Translations under genes and position numbers: made by a program
Assembly: GCA_027627225.1 (NCBI GenBank)
Contig: JAPFQT010000375.1
Coordinates: 88,001 to 152,000 of the forward strand
From: Congeria kusceri
Lineage: Eukaryota > Mollusca > Bivalvia > Myida > Dreissenidae
DNA length: 64,000 nucleotides
Reading direction: 5' to 3'
Shown here: piece by piece, positions 18,481 to 31,670 of the stretch
Numbering within the stretch: the stretch's first letter is position 1
Layout: every line of letters starts with the position of its first letter
Notes under the pieces: model-generated
What the model saw: the letters and a program-made list of their open reading frames with translations, nothing else
What the model was told of the DNA's origin: nothing
The model's database searches: none

Positions 18481-21400
18481 GCTATGTTAAGACTCCGCCC
18501 ACTGGTTGGCAAAAGGAGGTGTGCATAACATTGGCATATATAGATGCTGTTGAAAGAACATTAGTTAATTTTCACAATAATTCAATGTTTTAAACATGTT
18601 GGCACATAATAATGTTATAATAAGATATATTTCATTATGAGGCCTAAAATAAAATACTGTTTGTTTCCACTCCCGCGACCAACCCAGCAAAATCGCCGCA
18701 ACGCAAAAAATTTAAAGACCAAAGAAAACAATATTTTATTTTATGTGTGTGTGAAAATGCGGGGTGCGAATCCTTATAAAGAATCCAATAGCATGTACAA
18801 ATCTTACTTTCAGAAAACGCTTATAAAATGACTTTAAACGGATAGTTCTCGGTAACGCGTAATTCGAAACTATTTTTACGAAAAGGACGCCATAACATTC
18901 AGTGTCAGATTCTAGAGCGAAACCATTTCCGCTCTCATATGCATTTTTTTTTAAAGAGAAAGATCACCCACTGGCAATGAACAAACTCGCCTTGATGCAC
19001 CACGTGTCCATTATCGATAAAATCTTGATGCAGGACTAGTCAGCTTAACAAGTCCGCAAGTCCTGACTGATAAATTTAGTTCAGGACCGACACAAATTGA
19101 AAGAAAATCGGTCCGACTGACCGACGAAAAAATATGATGATGATATTTACAATTCGATGAAATTTAGACAGGATGTGACGCAAATTTCATAATTTCGGAC
19201 ATTTCAGCCAAATTCTATGACGGCCGACTAGACTATACTGGGTTTGGAATCATACTAATTTGGAACATTTAAATTAATGAAAGGGAAATACACATAAATA
19301 TACATGCATAATATACACATAAATATGCATGCATAATATACAAACTAACTCTAATTGCAATAATTAAAATTTATTTGACATTTAAATCACAAAATTTAAT
19401 CCTATCCCAATGGAGTTTGAACAATTTTTGCAGCGCAGTAAGTAGGCCGTCTTTGTCTGGGCCGTTAAAAAAAGCATTTGAATTTTGTTAACCAATCATA
19501 CGCGAGAAAAATACTATTCAGTTTTCGCGAGGCACTTTCACTTTCGAAGTAAACAACAACAGTTACAAAATAAACAACACCATTTCGGCTTTTTAGAGGA
19601 TTTTGCCGGGTGATTTAGCTTTCATATTTTTATTGTTAACATCTCATTATTATTTGTAGATTAAATAGCATTGGTTATATAGAGCTTGCAAATGTGGAAT
19701 GGTTTACTGTTAAACTATTATGATTGTGCAAAGCCCGGGTAATAAATGTAAACTCGAACTTCCACAAGTAACTACGATTACATAATGTCAATTAAAATGT
19801 ATCAACCCGCATATCTACAACAGAAAAATAAAATAAATCTTTACTGTTACGTCATTTTTGTTATGTTTGATAAGTTATTACTTTTTGTTAAGTCGGACCG
19901 ACAGATATTCATTCGGACTGACAAGTAATTAAAGCCAGTCAGACCGAATGATTGACAGATTGTTCAAGTTTTCGCATACTCTGATGAAGGCCAGTACTGG
20001 TATTATGGTTAATGTTCCTCCACCTTAAAGATTGATACTGGTTTTCTCAAAGGTCTAGCAGATAATTTCAGATACAGCACAAATTCCAGTCTTCATTCAT
20101 CCCAGGGCACTGCCTTAAGCCACTTCAATTTGCTTGTGTTCAAGTGGTCCATTCTGATTTCTTTGTTATTCACAGAATCTGGTCTTTTTCCTTTATATTA
20201 AATTGTTCTGTGCATGGTCTGACAGACTTGTGAACACTGCAAAAATATATGATAAAGTGGTCTTTTCTTATTTCTTGTTATTCACAGGTTACGGTCTTTT
20301 TCCTTTGTATTAAATGGATCTGTACATGGTCTGACATAATTCCTGAACACAAACTTATTATCTTTATGCACAACACAGTACCAAGGTCTTACATTTATAT
20401 TGATAAAAGACTATCTCTTGCCACACAATTGATAGAAAAAACATCTGGATTATTTTGTTCCAGACTGCCCTTATTCCAAGTAAAAGATGAAAGGAATTGT
20501 AACCAAACAAGTTGTTAGTTTACCTGGCACAAAATGAGTGCCAGATGAACTATTAGGATCACTGGACCTTCTGGCCTCCGTTGTCCACAATAGACTCAAA
20601 TATCACCAAAATTTTATTCGTATCACCATGAATGTTTGTCACTGTCAGAATGATGTTCACATTGAATGCATTATCAGATTTATTGATGGCCCAAGTCTGG
20701 TCAGAAAGTTGGTCAGTAGGTCAATTAAGCTTATTATCACTTAAGGGTTCAATGTTTTCTCCCATTTAAATATAGGCCAAGGTCAAAACTGGGTCATGTT
20801 GAGCCAAAAATAGGTTACTAAAGAACATGAATACCATGTTGATATGATGTGACATTCGTCAAGTGTCACTGGCACAAATGCCATGCAATACTTGCTTACA
20901 CTCTCGTGGAGCTTCTTCTTGCATCCTATCACCAGGACAGATGGAAACCTGGTCAGGTTGATTGTCTTGATGAAGTCTGGGTCAAGTGTGAATATGGATG
21001 AAAAATTGCATTACTAGGTCTGATAACATGGACAGCGTTTTTTCCCCGTTCATCAGCTTTTTTTCCTCGTTCATCAGGTTGCATCTATGTTTGATTCAGG
21101 GCCTGTATGTACTTTAGATCACACTCAGATGTGGGTCATGTGCAGTGACATACTAGATTACTAGCAAAAATAAATGCTGATCAATAAATTCTAATAAAAA
21201 ACAGCATATTTCAATTGAAATATGCAATATGCTATGTCAGATTACTGACCTGTGCAAAGTCTAAGCAGAATTGTAATAATACTGGCAATAGAAAATATGG
21301 TTACTATTTGTGATAAAATACAGTTTTTAACATGCTTAGGAGCTTCATTTTTCATCTTATCATATTTAAACTTGGTCAAATTGATGGCCTCGTTGATTCA

Positions 21401-21660
21401 TAGGGTTTAGTATGGTAAATGTGGATGAAAAACTTCTTCACTTGGTTAAAATAAATAAAACAGCTTTTTTTTACACGTTACAGCCTCTCAGGTTTGTTGA
21501 TAAGATCAGTTCTAAATCTAGGCCAAGATTGAATCGTGGTTCAACACATGTTACTTAAGCAGGTGAACAATATTGTACCAGCATGGACCTCCTGTTTATA
21601 ATATGATATGTATTTATACATAATGGTTAACTGATAGTTCCTTGAGCAATCTCCATGTGC
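18481..21660. other. No gene seen; includes a diverged ~113-bp duplication
   Basis: AT-rich with no coding domain. The phrase GGTCTTTTTCCTTTATATTA with its TGTTATTCACAG upstream and CATGGTCTGACA downstream occurs twice (about 20145-20235 and 20258-20347). GGATCACTGGAC at about 20558 recurs near 23635, marking another dispersed repeat. Confidence 0.5.
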
Positions 21661-21664
21661 TTAT

Positions 21665-21895
21665 TAGCTCACCTGAGCACCAATTGTTACAGGGACTTGA
21701 CCTGCATTGTATTTTTTGGGGCAACATTTGCCTTGCAGTGGCAATAGGTTTACAATATTTTATCCAGACTTAACAAACTTGAACAGTTATGTATGACCAA
21801 AATATACAAGTTTGGAAATAGGCTAGATTGTGTAACTGATTTAAAGAAAAGGTATCTATCATTGCCAGTACTCGGGTGAGCACTTTTGGCCATTA
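21665..21895. repeat. Short GCTCACCTGAG-family element
   Basis: Left end TTAGCTCACCTGAGCA (about 21664), right end CTCGGGTGAGCACTTTTGGCC (about 21872), forming an imperfect 11-bp terminal inverted repeat around a 230-bp interior. Confidence 0.65.
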
Positions 21896-22059
21896 TGAAA
21901 ATCTTATGTGAAACTGAATTTTAACATAATATTGACACTGAAATGTTGGTTACAATTCCTGCTTTGTAAAGTGGCCATACAGGGACCAATAAATATTGGG
22001 TTCTCTATGTCCATGATTTGTTTTCCCACCACCCCTGCTCTGTCTCAGTTACGCCACAT

Positions 22060-23510
22060 TTTAGCTAACCTGAGCATGAAGTGCTTATGGGTGAGCTATT
22101 GTGGTCAGTCATCGTCTGGCATCTATTTTCGTCATCGATCGTCTTCTTCAACAATTTACTTAAACAACTTATCTGGAACCGCTTGGCGGATTTTAACCAA
22201 ACTTGGCAGGAATGTTCCAGGGATGGTCCTTTCAAAAATTCCTTCAATTCTTTTGAATATCTGGAAAACTCTTGTTGCTATGGCAACCAAAAGCTTAAAA
22301 AACTGGGAAACATTAAAAATCTTCTAATCCAGAACCACTGGCTGAATTTCAAAATAATTTCACATAAATGTTCCTCAGGTGACCAAATTCCAAATCTGTT
22401 TGAATCATTAAAAAACATGGCCGCTTGGGGGCATGGCATTGTTCCTTGTGTGGCTATATTGAAAACTTAAAAAATCTGAAATGAATTTCACAAAAGCCCT
22501 ACCAACTTCCTTGAAATCATTTTGATTCGTTAAAAAAACGCTGCCAGAGGGCGCGGCAGTTTTCCTAATATGACTGTATAATAACCTTTGAAAATATTCC
22601 TGTCCGAAACAGCAAACGTACTACAGATTTTCAATTTTTTTTTACAGAAATGTTCCTTGGCTGACTATCTACAAGATTTCTTCAAATTATTTTGATTCGT
22701 TAAAAACATGGCCACCAGGGGACTGGACAGTTATCCTTATACGTCTTCTTGTCTTAAACCACTTTCTTGATTTCGAAATGAGTTCACAGAAATGTTCCTT
22801 GAGTGTCTATTACAATTTTTTTTTACAATTACATGGCACTTCTATGGCGCAAAAATTACAAAATATTCTATTGCGCTTCACATTTACATAGCACACATTT
22901 GATAAATAAAAAGAATACATATTACGCATGACAATATTATATTACATAATTATATACACACGATAGAACCTAAACATTCAATATTCATCCAGGATTCTAG
23001 AACTTAGATTCAGACATATGGATATATATTTTGGTTTATATCACTACAGATGTTTTGTTTTTAAAATAGCACACTCAGAGCATACTCATACTATCTACCA
23101 AGTTCATTTAAATTATTTTGATTTGATAAAAAAGTGTCTGTCAATGGTCCATTGTTGACAACTGTTGTCAACTTTACTTCAAAGACAAGACAAGACAAGA
23201 CAAATATTTATGAAGACTTGTACAGTGTACATCGTCTAAACACTAAAATGTTTTACATACATACATTTGGTCACGTTATAATGAATACAATAATAACAAA
23301 TACAATCAAATTAACAGTCATGTACATATATATTTTTTGGTAAAAGCTTAATATAAATAAGTATAATGGTCATTCGTAATTTCTATGTAGGATAACTACT
23401 TATAGTTATGTCACAACATTAAGACAATCAAAGTTAACATCTTATAGCATGCAATACATTTTTACAAGCCAATATGATTAATCAAACTCAGGTGAGCGAC
23501 CCAGTGCCAT
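22060..23510 (+). repeat. Long GCTCACCTGAG-family dispersed repeat
   Basis: Starts TTTTAGCTAACCTGAGCATG (about 22060), continues with GTGAGCTATTGTGGTCAGTC and three diverged sub-blocks built on AAATGTTCCT and TTGATTCGTTAAAAA phrases, and ends ACTCAGGTGAGCGACCCAG (about 23486). Internal insertions include an ATTACATGGCAC stretch (about 22840) and an ACAAG microsatellite (23181-23203). Partial copies lie at 21665, 40138, 43977 and 62546. Confidence 0.75.
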
Positions 23511-23514
23511 TTTG

Positions 23515-25450
23515 TCAGTCTTGTTTATTTTGTAATCATATCTGTCTGTTTGTTGTGCGCCTGATAATTAAGCTGAGAATGTCTTCACAATAATGACTAG
23601 TTCACTTGGCACATAATGCCAGATTAACCATTAGGATCACTGGACTCTCCACATTTGTTGTCTACACTTGATACTATACAGGTCACAGTTTTATTGTTTA
23701 GCCTACATAATCGGCGCGCTCTGTAAATAGCAATTACAATGCTACAATTCACGGGGACTACAGTCGGTCACAACGTACCATGCTGCCTGTTGAGCTCGCA
23801 AGCGCAAAATATAAAGTGGTAAATTTCTGGTATTTTTCTGATAAATAAGCAAAACAGATATTAGCAAATTTGATTGAACTGATATTTTCTATTATTTTAT
23901 CATTGTGTACAAATATGATTGTACGCTGTAATCGACTGTTTTTGTCCCCATGATTTAATTCTAGCAAGTACAACTCCAGCAGGAGAATCATTCTAAAAAT
24001 AGGCTGTGGTAAAGCTGTGTTAACACACACGCATCAATAAGCGTCTGCAGAATCCTAAACCCGAGAAATTGCAATAAATGGGGAATTAATCAACTTAGTG
24101 CTCATTCATTTCCGTTATTATTTTCTGACAATGTTAATTTGTTAAATTTGCCTGACAAATTAGCTTATTCATGTATCACTGGTGAAAACATGGGTCGGTA
24201 TATGATCGGTTTATTCATGGTACAGATATTAATCATTATTGTGTTTATCTCAATTTATTTTTGGGAGCCGATACGTTTTCTTATAGTGTCTGAAAAATCT
24301 AGTGTCCGAGAAGTCTCCTTAGTAGGGACCGAAAAATCTGGGGTTCGAGAAGTCTCCTAAGTAGGGCAAAAAAAGGGGGTCCGTGAAGTCACAGCTTGGT
24401 CCTCTTGTATTATATTTAGGGCAAAAAAAAGACATCTCAATATTAATTTCTATGCCAATTGTCTTTTTTAAAGACATTTCTTGTTCCATATGTTCGTTCC
24501 GCATCCGGATCGGCATAATCATTATATGGACAAGCTTTCCATAAATTCGCATAAAATCTTATAATATTTTAGTTTTCTTCTTATTTTCAAATAGTTACAA
24601 TGTCTGTAAGATGCTGTTAAACATTTTTAATCACATTGGCTGCAAATATTTATGCCAGTATGCGGAAAAATTCACATGTGGTTGAATTTAAACAATATAA
24701 ATCATCCAACAATTATATCTACATCGTCAGTCATGACTCATTTATAGGTTACCTGCTATTACCGAGTTATTGTACTCTTAGTCTTACGTTGAGTTATCCA
24801 GTTGTATCTAGACTATTTGTTTTCCCCCAATCATTTATATACCGTAAAACGTTGTGTATTACAAGCAGTCATGTATAATGCGCACCTAATTTTTTTGGTG
24901 GAAAATGTGGTAAAAAATATTTTGGAATCAAAATCATTTTGAAAATGTGTGCTGTGGAGCTTTGCAATCATTTTTGCACAAAAAGAAAGTATAAAAATTG
25001 TGTCAGTTTGAAAACAAAATCAAATTAAATGTTTGACATGTTTACAGCGTATTACAGTTTTTCCAAGCTCTTATGTGATATAGACGCTTTGCAAGCAAAG
25101 GTTACATTACATCAACATGTTATTGGCTAGTTCATACAATTTTTGTAAAGTACTCAAAATGATTCTAATATCTCAATCTATTTACCAACATTAATGACAT
25201 AAGTCAGGAAAAACACAAACAAACCAATTTCTAAATATTTATTCACACCTATTGAGTTGCCCAAAAAATTGTTTTTCACACATATCATAAGACAAAGGAA
25301 TTTATCACAACATCAACAATGCCCTCAAATACAGTGCTGAACTCGGGACAGTTGGGCTTGATATTATAAAAACAGCAATGACTTGCAATAAACAAAAATG
25401 GCCAAAATTGGCTTCATTTCTTCTCTTTTTTTTAGCCAAATGTACTGTTT
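23515..25450. other. No gene seen; includes a ~38-bp duplication
   Basis: A GTCCGAGAAGTCTCC-type unit is repeated at about 24293-24330 and 24331-24365, with a third partial copy to 24390. A TAATGCGCACC motif near 24880 matches the termini of the element at 38714-39473. No coding sequence supported. Confidence 0.5.
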
Positions 25451-25479
25451 AAAATGCTGGATACATACCTGAAAAGATA

Positions 25480-25990
25480 ATGCATCTGCGTATGGCCATA
25501 CATTTGATAGATCCTCCAAAGTTCTCAGGCAGAGATGTTTATTCCACCAGTATTGTACTGGGTAGGTGCATAACACACCTGAGAATGGGTGCAACATTCT
25601 TGCCGAGTAATTTCGGCAAGTATGTTTTGGGACTTGTTCCCAATTGCACCCAGTGCTGGAAACCCTTCACTGCTGGTATCTGCTGCTGGAATGCCCCCAG
25701 TTTGACAATCCAAGAGCAACTTTTAAGCAGCATTTTACTGAAAATGCTGTTCCTTTTAATTTAAACACCAATTTGAACCCTGATGGGCCAAACAAACAGG
25801 TTCTCTATTACAGAGCCCTTGCCACCTATCTCTTGGGTGTCAGATCACCAACAAAACTTAATTATCTATGGGCGGCCTGTTGTGTTACCAAGTCTTTCCC
25901 ACACAGGACACTAAGCAGGGGATCAGCCCCTGTAGGGGGACTCGAGTCGCTTGCCGTACATAGTTCTGTGTCTAACCAATATTTTATATA
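25480..25990 (+). pseudogene. Non-LTR retrotransposon ORF2 C-terminal fragment
   Basis: The frame at 25480-25675 contains ITHLRMGATFLPSNFGKYVL followed by PNCTQC. Near 25660 the signal passes into a second frame with ETLHCWYLLLECPQFDNPRA, continuing to about 25860. This order (I-x2-LR-x-G, then C-x2-C, then ET-x2-H-x-LLECP) is the cysteine-rich tail found downstream of reverse transcriptase in several non-LTR families. One indel breaks it and no reverse transcriptase domain remains upstream. The exact clade cannot be named from this piece. Confidence 0.6.
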
Positions 25991-25994
25991 CATG

Positions 25995-28900
25995 ATAAAT
26001 GATTAAAACTACTGACTTGTTAACTACTATGTTTTGTGTATATTTGTTATATACACACCTTTCTCCCTCTTATTGGGGTTTAAACCCTTTAATCTCTTCA
26101 TAAGTATAGTTAAACCCATGAAAGTGGAGTGTTTGCAACATATATTCCCTTCCCAAGTATAATTTACCTCTTTTTGCACTTCCTTTGCATATATATTCAG
26201 GGGTCTAAATCTTCCTTTTTGATGCCGAAATTAGGCATCATTCACCCAACGAAAAAGTATGTATTTTGCCCACATTTCAGGCCTAATTCCCCATAAAATA
26301 ATTGCCATTGAATTTGTATTCGTTTTTGTTTATGGGAGTAAATTTACTTTAGCATCGGTAAAAACAGTAAACGATAAAATCCAAACAACTCCACATGGTC
26401 ATTTTAAATGACTGTTTTGACTTTTCTTTTTCCCTTTTATGTTTGCCTTCATAATAAAACTTAAAAAATCAGTTAACTGCTATCTTATTTTGGGGGACCA
26501 GCACAGCAAACACTCCATGTCCTCTATATAGGACACACAGGCTGCCAATAGTCTACTCTCACTGAGCCGCAATGGTTGGGGGGGGGGGATGCCATCACTC
26601 CTGTGTACATTTTTTTCCAATAAACACATTAGTGTACTTATATAATTTTCCAGTATTCATTCTGGGCCCCACCTTTGCAGGATTCCTGCAAAAGAAAAAT
26701 AAATGGGCGCAACAAAAATACTGTCTGTGCGCCATTTGGGCGCATGATAAATATAACAGGTGCATAGAATATTCCATCTGCAGGCAATTTTTTTCGAATG
26801 AAAACCATCGTAAATCGTGTTGCAAATTGTAAACATCGCATAGCCTGATTTTTAGTTGAAATTAATTGTTGCCAGGCTACCGGGCGCGCACTGTTTTGTA
26901 ACTAGCGATTTCATTGGCAGATAAGGTGGCCATTTGACCTCGCTTACATTATCACAAATTGATTACAGTGCTGTCTGAAATTTACTTGCGGTTTAAGTTG
27001 ATTTTAATAAGAAAATTAAAAATGTCAAAGCGGAAAGCAGATACAGAGAGCATCGAAGGAAAAACTCTTGAATTTTCCATCGCCATTCCTAGGCAAAATA
27101 AGAACATCGTTGAAAATGAGGGCGAAAAAACGTCTGTTGCTTCGGCCGTACCCGTACTTCATCTGCAAGTTAAGTTGAAAAAACAACAACTGTTAATCTT
27201 CCAAAAACGTTGATGGTCACACATTTCAGAAAGGTTGGTTAGAGACATTTTTGTGGTTATTGTACAATGAAAAGAGTAATTTTATGGTTTTTTTTACATT
27301 TGTAAAAAAACGTAATAATAAAAGTAACATGAAAAATAAATATGTAAAAAAATTGTCGCCCCCGAGAAAATCCTTCAATGCCGCACTGACTTTGTGGCTG
27401 ATGGGCCATTGGCCAACCTGCAACTCAGCCCAGAATGAACACTGATTTTTAATTAATTAAACCCAGTCTTAAAGCAGTTTTTAAAGAATATGAAAAGACG
27501 GGCCAATTCACTGTTTTAACTATAATATAGTCTCTGAGCAGAACAGTTTTAAATGTACAAATCTTGTTTCTTAATTGCTACATACATATGTTGTGTATTT
27601 GACACAATTTTTTATTCATAGTTATTAATGTGCCTTGATTATAGTGCATTCAATTTGTGTGAACCTTATCCCATAGAACCACTACTACACCAAGACCTGG
27701 TTCTCTATTTTATTTCGGTTTTTATTGTATCAGTTATGTTTTCCATACTCCCTTTAATCTCGATGGCATCCCCTCAAAACCCTGGTCCCTACAGCTGCCG
27801 TTCCAGCTTGCGTCCCTCCACACTCGTCATATCCGCCTACCATCCTATATTCTTATCCGCCATTTGAGTGTTTTACCTTTGTACATATATGCATGGTGTA
27901 AATATTTTGTTTTGTTATTTTTAACAGTTTAGTACTTTTACTATGGCTCTAAAAAGGTGTCAGTAGTGCATAATACTTTTTACTAATGTTCTTTTTTACA
28001 GCCAGTGAGGTGGGGAACCAGAAAGCTTAAAATCACATTGGATATTGTTAGTAAAAGCTGCCTAGAACTTTCTTTCATACATACATTTACCGACAGGTCT
28101 CAAGGAGCATTGAAGGCTATATTCCCTGTAAAAGTGTCTTTTTTTATTAAGTTTTGGTGAACCACACCCAGTTCTATAATAAACAACACATTATACATGT
28201 GCTGTGTCCTTCAGAAACATGCTTGTTTCTGTTTGGTCAACAGTCACTAACACCCAACCGAAGTAGGTCTATCCGTTTTTGGTAAATTTGTCATATTAGT
28301 GCACTTTAAACTGCTATTTCCACCTTTTAGCAGACTCTTTCTAACTTAATTATTTTAGGTATTTACTACCTATACAATTTGTTGGTTTACCAAAATATGT
28401 TATATTAGAATAATTATGAAAACCCAAACTTGGACACTTTTTGTAAAAAGTCACCGCGTGAGCGGTTTTTAATTCTCAATGACTTTAGCACATAAAGTTA
28501 ACATTTTATCGTTCTCCAAATCCATGTATGTTTGAATATGCTCTAGTATGACCCCTGTGGCATATGATAATTGCAATCCCAAGTCAAACAGTTATTTATT
28601 AACCTTTATTTTAACCCCCAAACTCATTCAAGTTTTTATAAACATTAACACGATAGCAATACCTTGCCTGTGAGGTCACGCGCACTCCCCAATTTTGATT
28701 GGCCGACTGATATTTTCTTGTCATTCTAAATAGGTCATTCCGTTTTTAACGTCTTTTTTGCACAGAAACTGAGCCGTTTTATTGCTACTTTGTATCCTTA
28801 TATACATACATTTCCAACACATAATATTTAGTAATCATAATAAATAGTGAATATTTTACAAAGTAACATAGAAAATAATGTCAATATATATCGTTGTGTC

Positions 28901-29170
28901 ATTAATATAACACAGAGTACCATTTAAATGGTGTTTTTTTAACTTTATTTTGTGTATTATATAAACTGAGACTTTTATCCCCTCAAAGATTTTTAATATT
29001 ATGGCACCGTATCCAAACTGCACTCTTCAAATACATTGTGAATTCCCATAGTGGTATAGTTATAATAACTGGGATACTATGTTAAGCAGTTTGCTCGGGT
29101 TTAAAACCGATGTCCCGACGGTAAACAACCTAACATCGTCGTCTGAAAAGATAATAAAAATAATTATTAT
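25995..29170. other. No supported gene; one small ORF noted
   Basis: Contains a G11 run (about 26579), and an open frame at 27021-27212 (63 codons, beginning MSKRKADTESIEGK) that follows a plausible ATG context but has no recognisable domain or splice evidence. It could be a first exon of a transposase relic or chance. A TTTTTTACAG/CCAGTGAGG splice-acceptor-like site is at about 28000. Otherwise AT-rich. Confidence 0.4.
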
Positions 29171-29172
29171 CA

Positions 29173-30744
29173 CTTATTAGTCCCTTACCAGTGTTTCACC
29201 GAAGGGGACTTTAGGTTTGCCCTCCGTCCGTTTTCACGATGTCCGTCCGCAAAATATTGTTCCTGCGATAACTAAAAAAGTACTGAAGATTCTTCGATGA
29301 AACTTGGTATACATATAAACGTCGATGTGAGTATTATGCACGACCTTTTATTTTTTACCAGAGGTCAAAGGTCACGTGACTGTTACTAAAAATAGAAATA
29401 AATAAAACAAACTGTATCCTGCAATAACTCAAAAAGTACTAAAGATATTTCGATGAAACTTGGTATACATATAAACGGCAATGTGACAATTATGCAGGAC
29501 CTTTTATTTTTCACTAGAGGTTAAAGGTCACTTGACTGTTACTAAAAATAGAAATAAACTAAATACTGTTTAATTCGAAAAGTACATAAGATATGACCAT
29601 GAAACTTGGTACAAAGAAACTATAGGTTTGCCATCCGTCTGTGTGTCTCTCTATCAGTTAGTCCGTATGTTCGTCCGTCCGTCTGTCTATCCGTCCCTAA
29701 AACCTGGTTCCTGCAATAACTCAAAAAGTACTGAACTTATTTCGATGAAACTGGGTATACATATAAACAGCAATGTGGCAATGTGAGGATAATGCATGAC
29801 CTCTTTTTTTCACCGAAGGTCCAAGGTAATGTATTTGTTACTAAAAATAGAAATAAACTAAATACTGTAATAATTCGAAATTGACATGATATGACCATGA
29901 AACTTGGTACAGAGATTGAACTATAGGTTTACCATCTGTCTGTGTGTCGTTCTTTCTTTTCGTCCATATGTCTGTCCATATGTCTGTCTGTCCATCCATC
30001 CACAAAACCTGAATCTTATGATAATTCGGAAAGTACTGAAGACACTTTGATGAAACTTTGCATACGTAGCAACAGCAATGTGAGAATTATGCACGACCTT
30101 TTAGTTTTCTCCAGAGGTCAAAGATCACTGTTACTTAAAACAGAAATGAACTTAATACTGTAATATTTTGAAAAGTGCATAAGATATTATCATGAAACTT
30201 ATTGAAACTTGGTACCCCTATTGGACTATGGGTTTGCCCTCTGTCTGTGTGCGTCTGTCTGTCTGTTCGTCCGTCGGTCTCAGTCTGTCTGTCTGTCCTG
30301 TCCCCAAAACTTGGATCCTGCGATAACTCAAAAAGTACTGAAGATACTTTGATGAAACGATAAAACTTTGTATACATAGCAAGAGCAAGGTGAGGATTGT
30401 ACACGACCCTTTATTTTTCACCAGAGGTCAAAGGTAACGTGACTGTTGCTTAAAATAGAAATAAACTTGATACTTTCATAATTTGAAAAGAACATAACAT
30501 ATGATCATGAATCTTGGTATACAGTTAAGACTATATGATTGCCCTCTGTCAGTTAAGTACTGCAATAACTCCAAAAGTAATTTGAATGTCTTGTCAATGT
30601 TACTAAACTAGAAAAAACAATAACTTTATACTGCAGTGACAAATGGGATTTGAATATGAAACTTTGTACATCTACAGATAAAGGGCGATTTGACTGTATT
30701 GCACAATGTTTAATTAGTAGGGGTTTTCACCAGTAGGGGACTCC
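29173..30744 (+). repeat. Dispersed repeat family A, plus-oriented copy
   Basis: Opens CTTATTAGTCCCTTACC and TTTCACCGAAGGGGACTTTA, then carries six blocks with AACTCAAAAAGTACTGAAG and GATGAAACTTGGTATACAT spaced about 157, 292, 307, 300 and 235 bp, with GTCTGTCTGTCCGTC microsatellites between, and closes TTCACCAGTAGGGGACTCC. It is the near-complete, inverted counterpart of 1-970. Confidence 0.8.
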
Positions 30745-30749
30745 TGCTT

Positions 30750-31665
30750 GCAATATTATCAAAGCCTTGTTAACATTGTCCCTTCTGTCCTTAATAGTAT
30801 AGATCATTTAATTATGCTAATAGTCCATTCACAATACCTGGAAGCCATTTGGGGGTGAGTTGCGCAATCTTTGGAATAATTTCTCGATATCGATTAAGTA
30901 TTGTATAACGCGCACCAAGTTTTTGAAACAGATTTTTGGAGGAAAAAAGTGTACGTAATACACGACTTTTTACGGTATAACAGCCAATTGTTTAACATGC
31001 TAAGTTCTATACCTCGTCGTTCGCATCTGCAGAAATCGCGCGGACGGCTTTTGCGGATGCGCTTTGCGGATCAGACTGCAGACACATGGAAATGGTGCAA
31101 CTGTTTTCAACTTGTTTGATTTTTTTGCGGATGCGGATTTGTGCAATGCGGATATGAACATATGGTAATGCGCTGTAATGGTGGTATGAGGTATCAAAGG
31201 TGACAGGTCAAGTTCAAAAACGATTATGTGAAATGAAAAACTAGGTCAAATAACGTGAACATATTGTTTACTGACTAGGAGCTTCATATTTCACCTGCAT
31301 AATTTTATGTTGAAAGTTTAGTAGTTCAATGAAAAACTATGTTAACTAGGTCAAATAATATACAAAGCTTGTTTACAAATTAAAAGCTTCATTTTTTCAT
31401 CAGGTCATGATTCAACATGGTCAGAGTTACTGTGAAGTCAATTAAATTTGCAGGGTACAAATTTCACGCACATGCGTTTACGGACATATTCACGGGGTCT
31501 TAAATTCTCGCAAACCTGATTTTGAAAAAAACTTACACCAAAACGTCAGATATGTTTTACAAACAAATGTGCCAATTTTGGCAGAATGCCACCAAAGGGT
31601 CCTGTTGTGATTGTTAGTTGCGATAAACGTGTACCAGTACCATATTAGGCTGTTAATTTATAACA
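30750..31665. other. No gene seen
   Basis: Near 30895-30975 a piece with GTATAACGCGCACC and a closing TTTACGGTAT resembles the TIR element family at 38714. GCGGATGCGGAT phrases at 31050-31150 are simple degenerate repeats. No coding sequence supported. Confidence 0.45.
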
Positions 31666-31670
31666 GTCAT

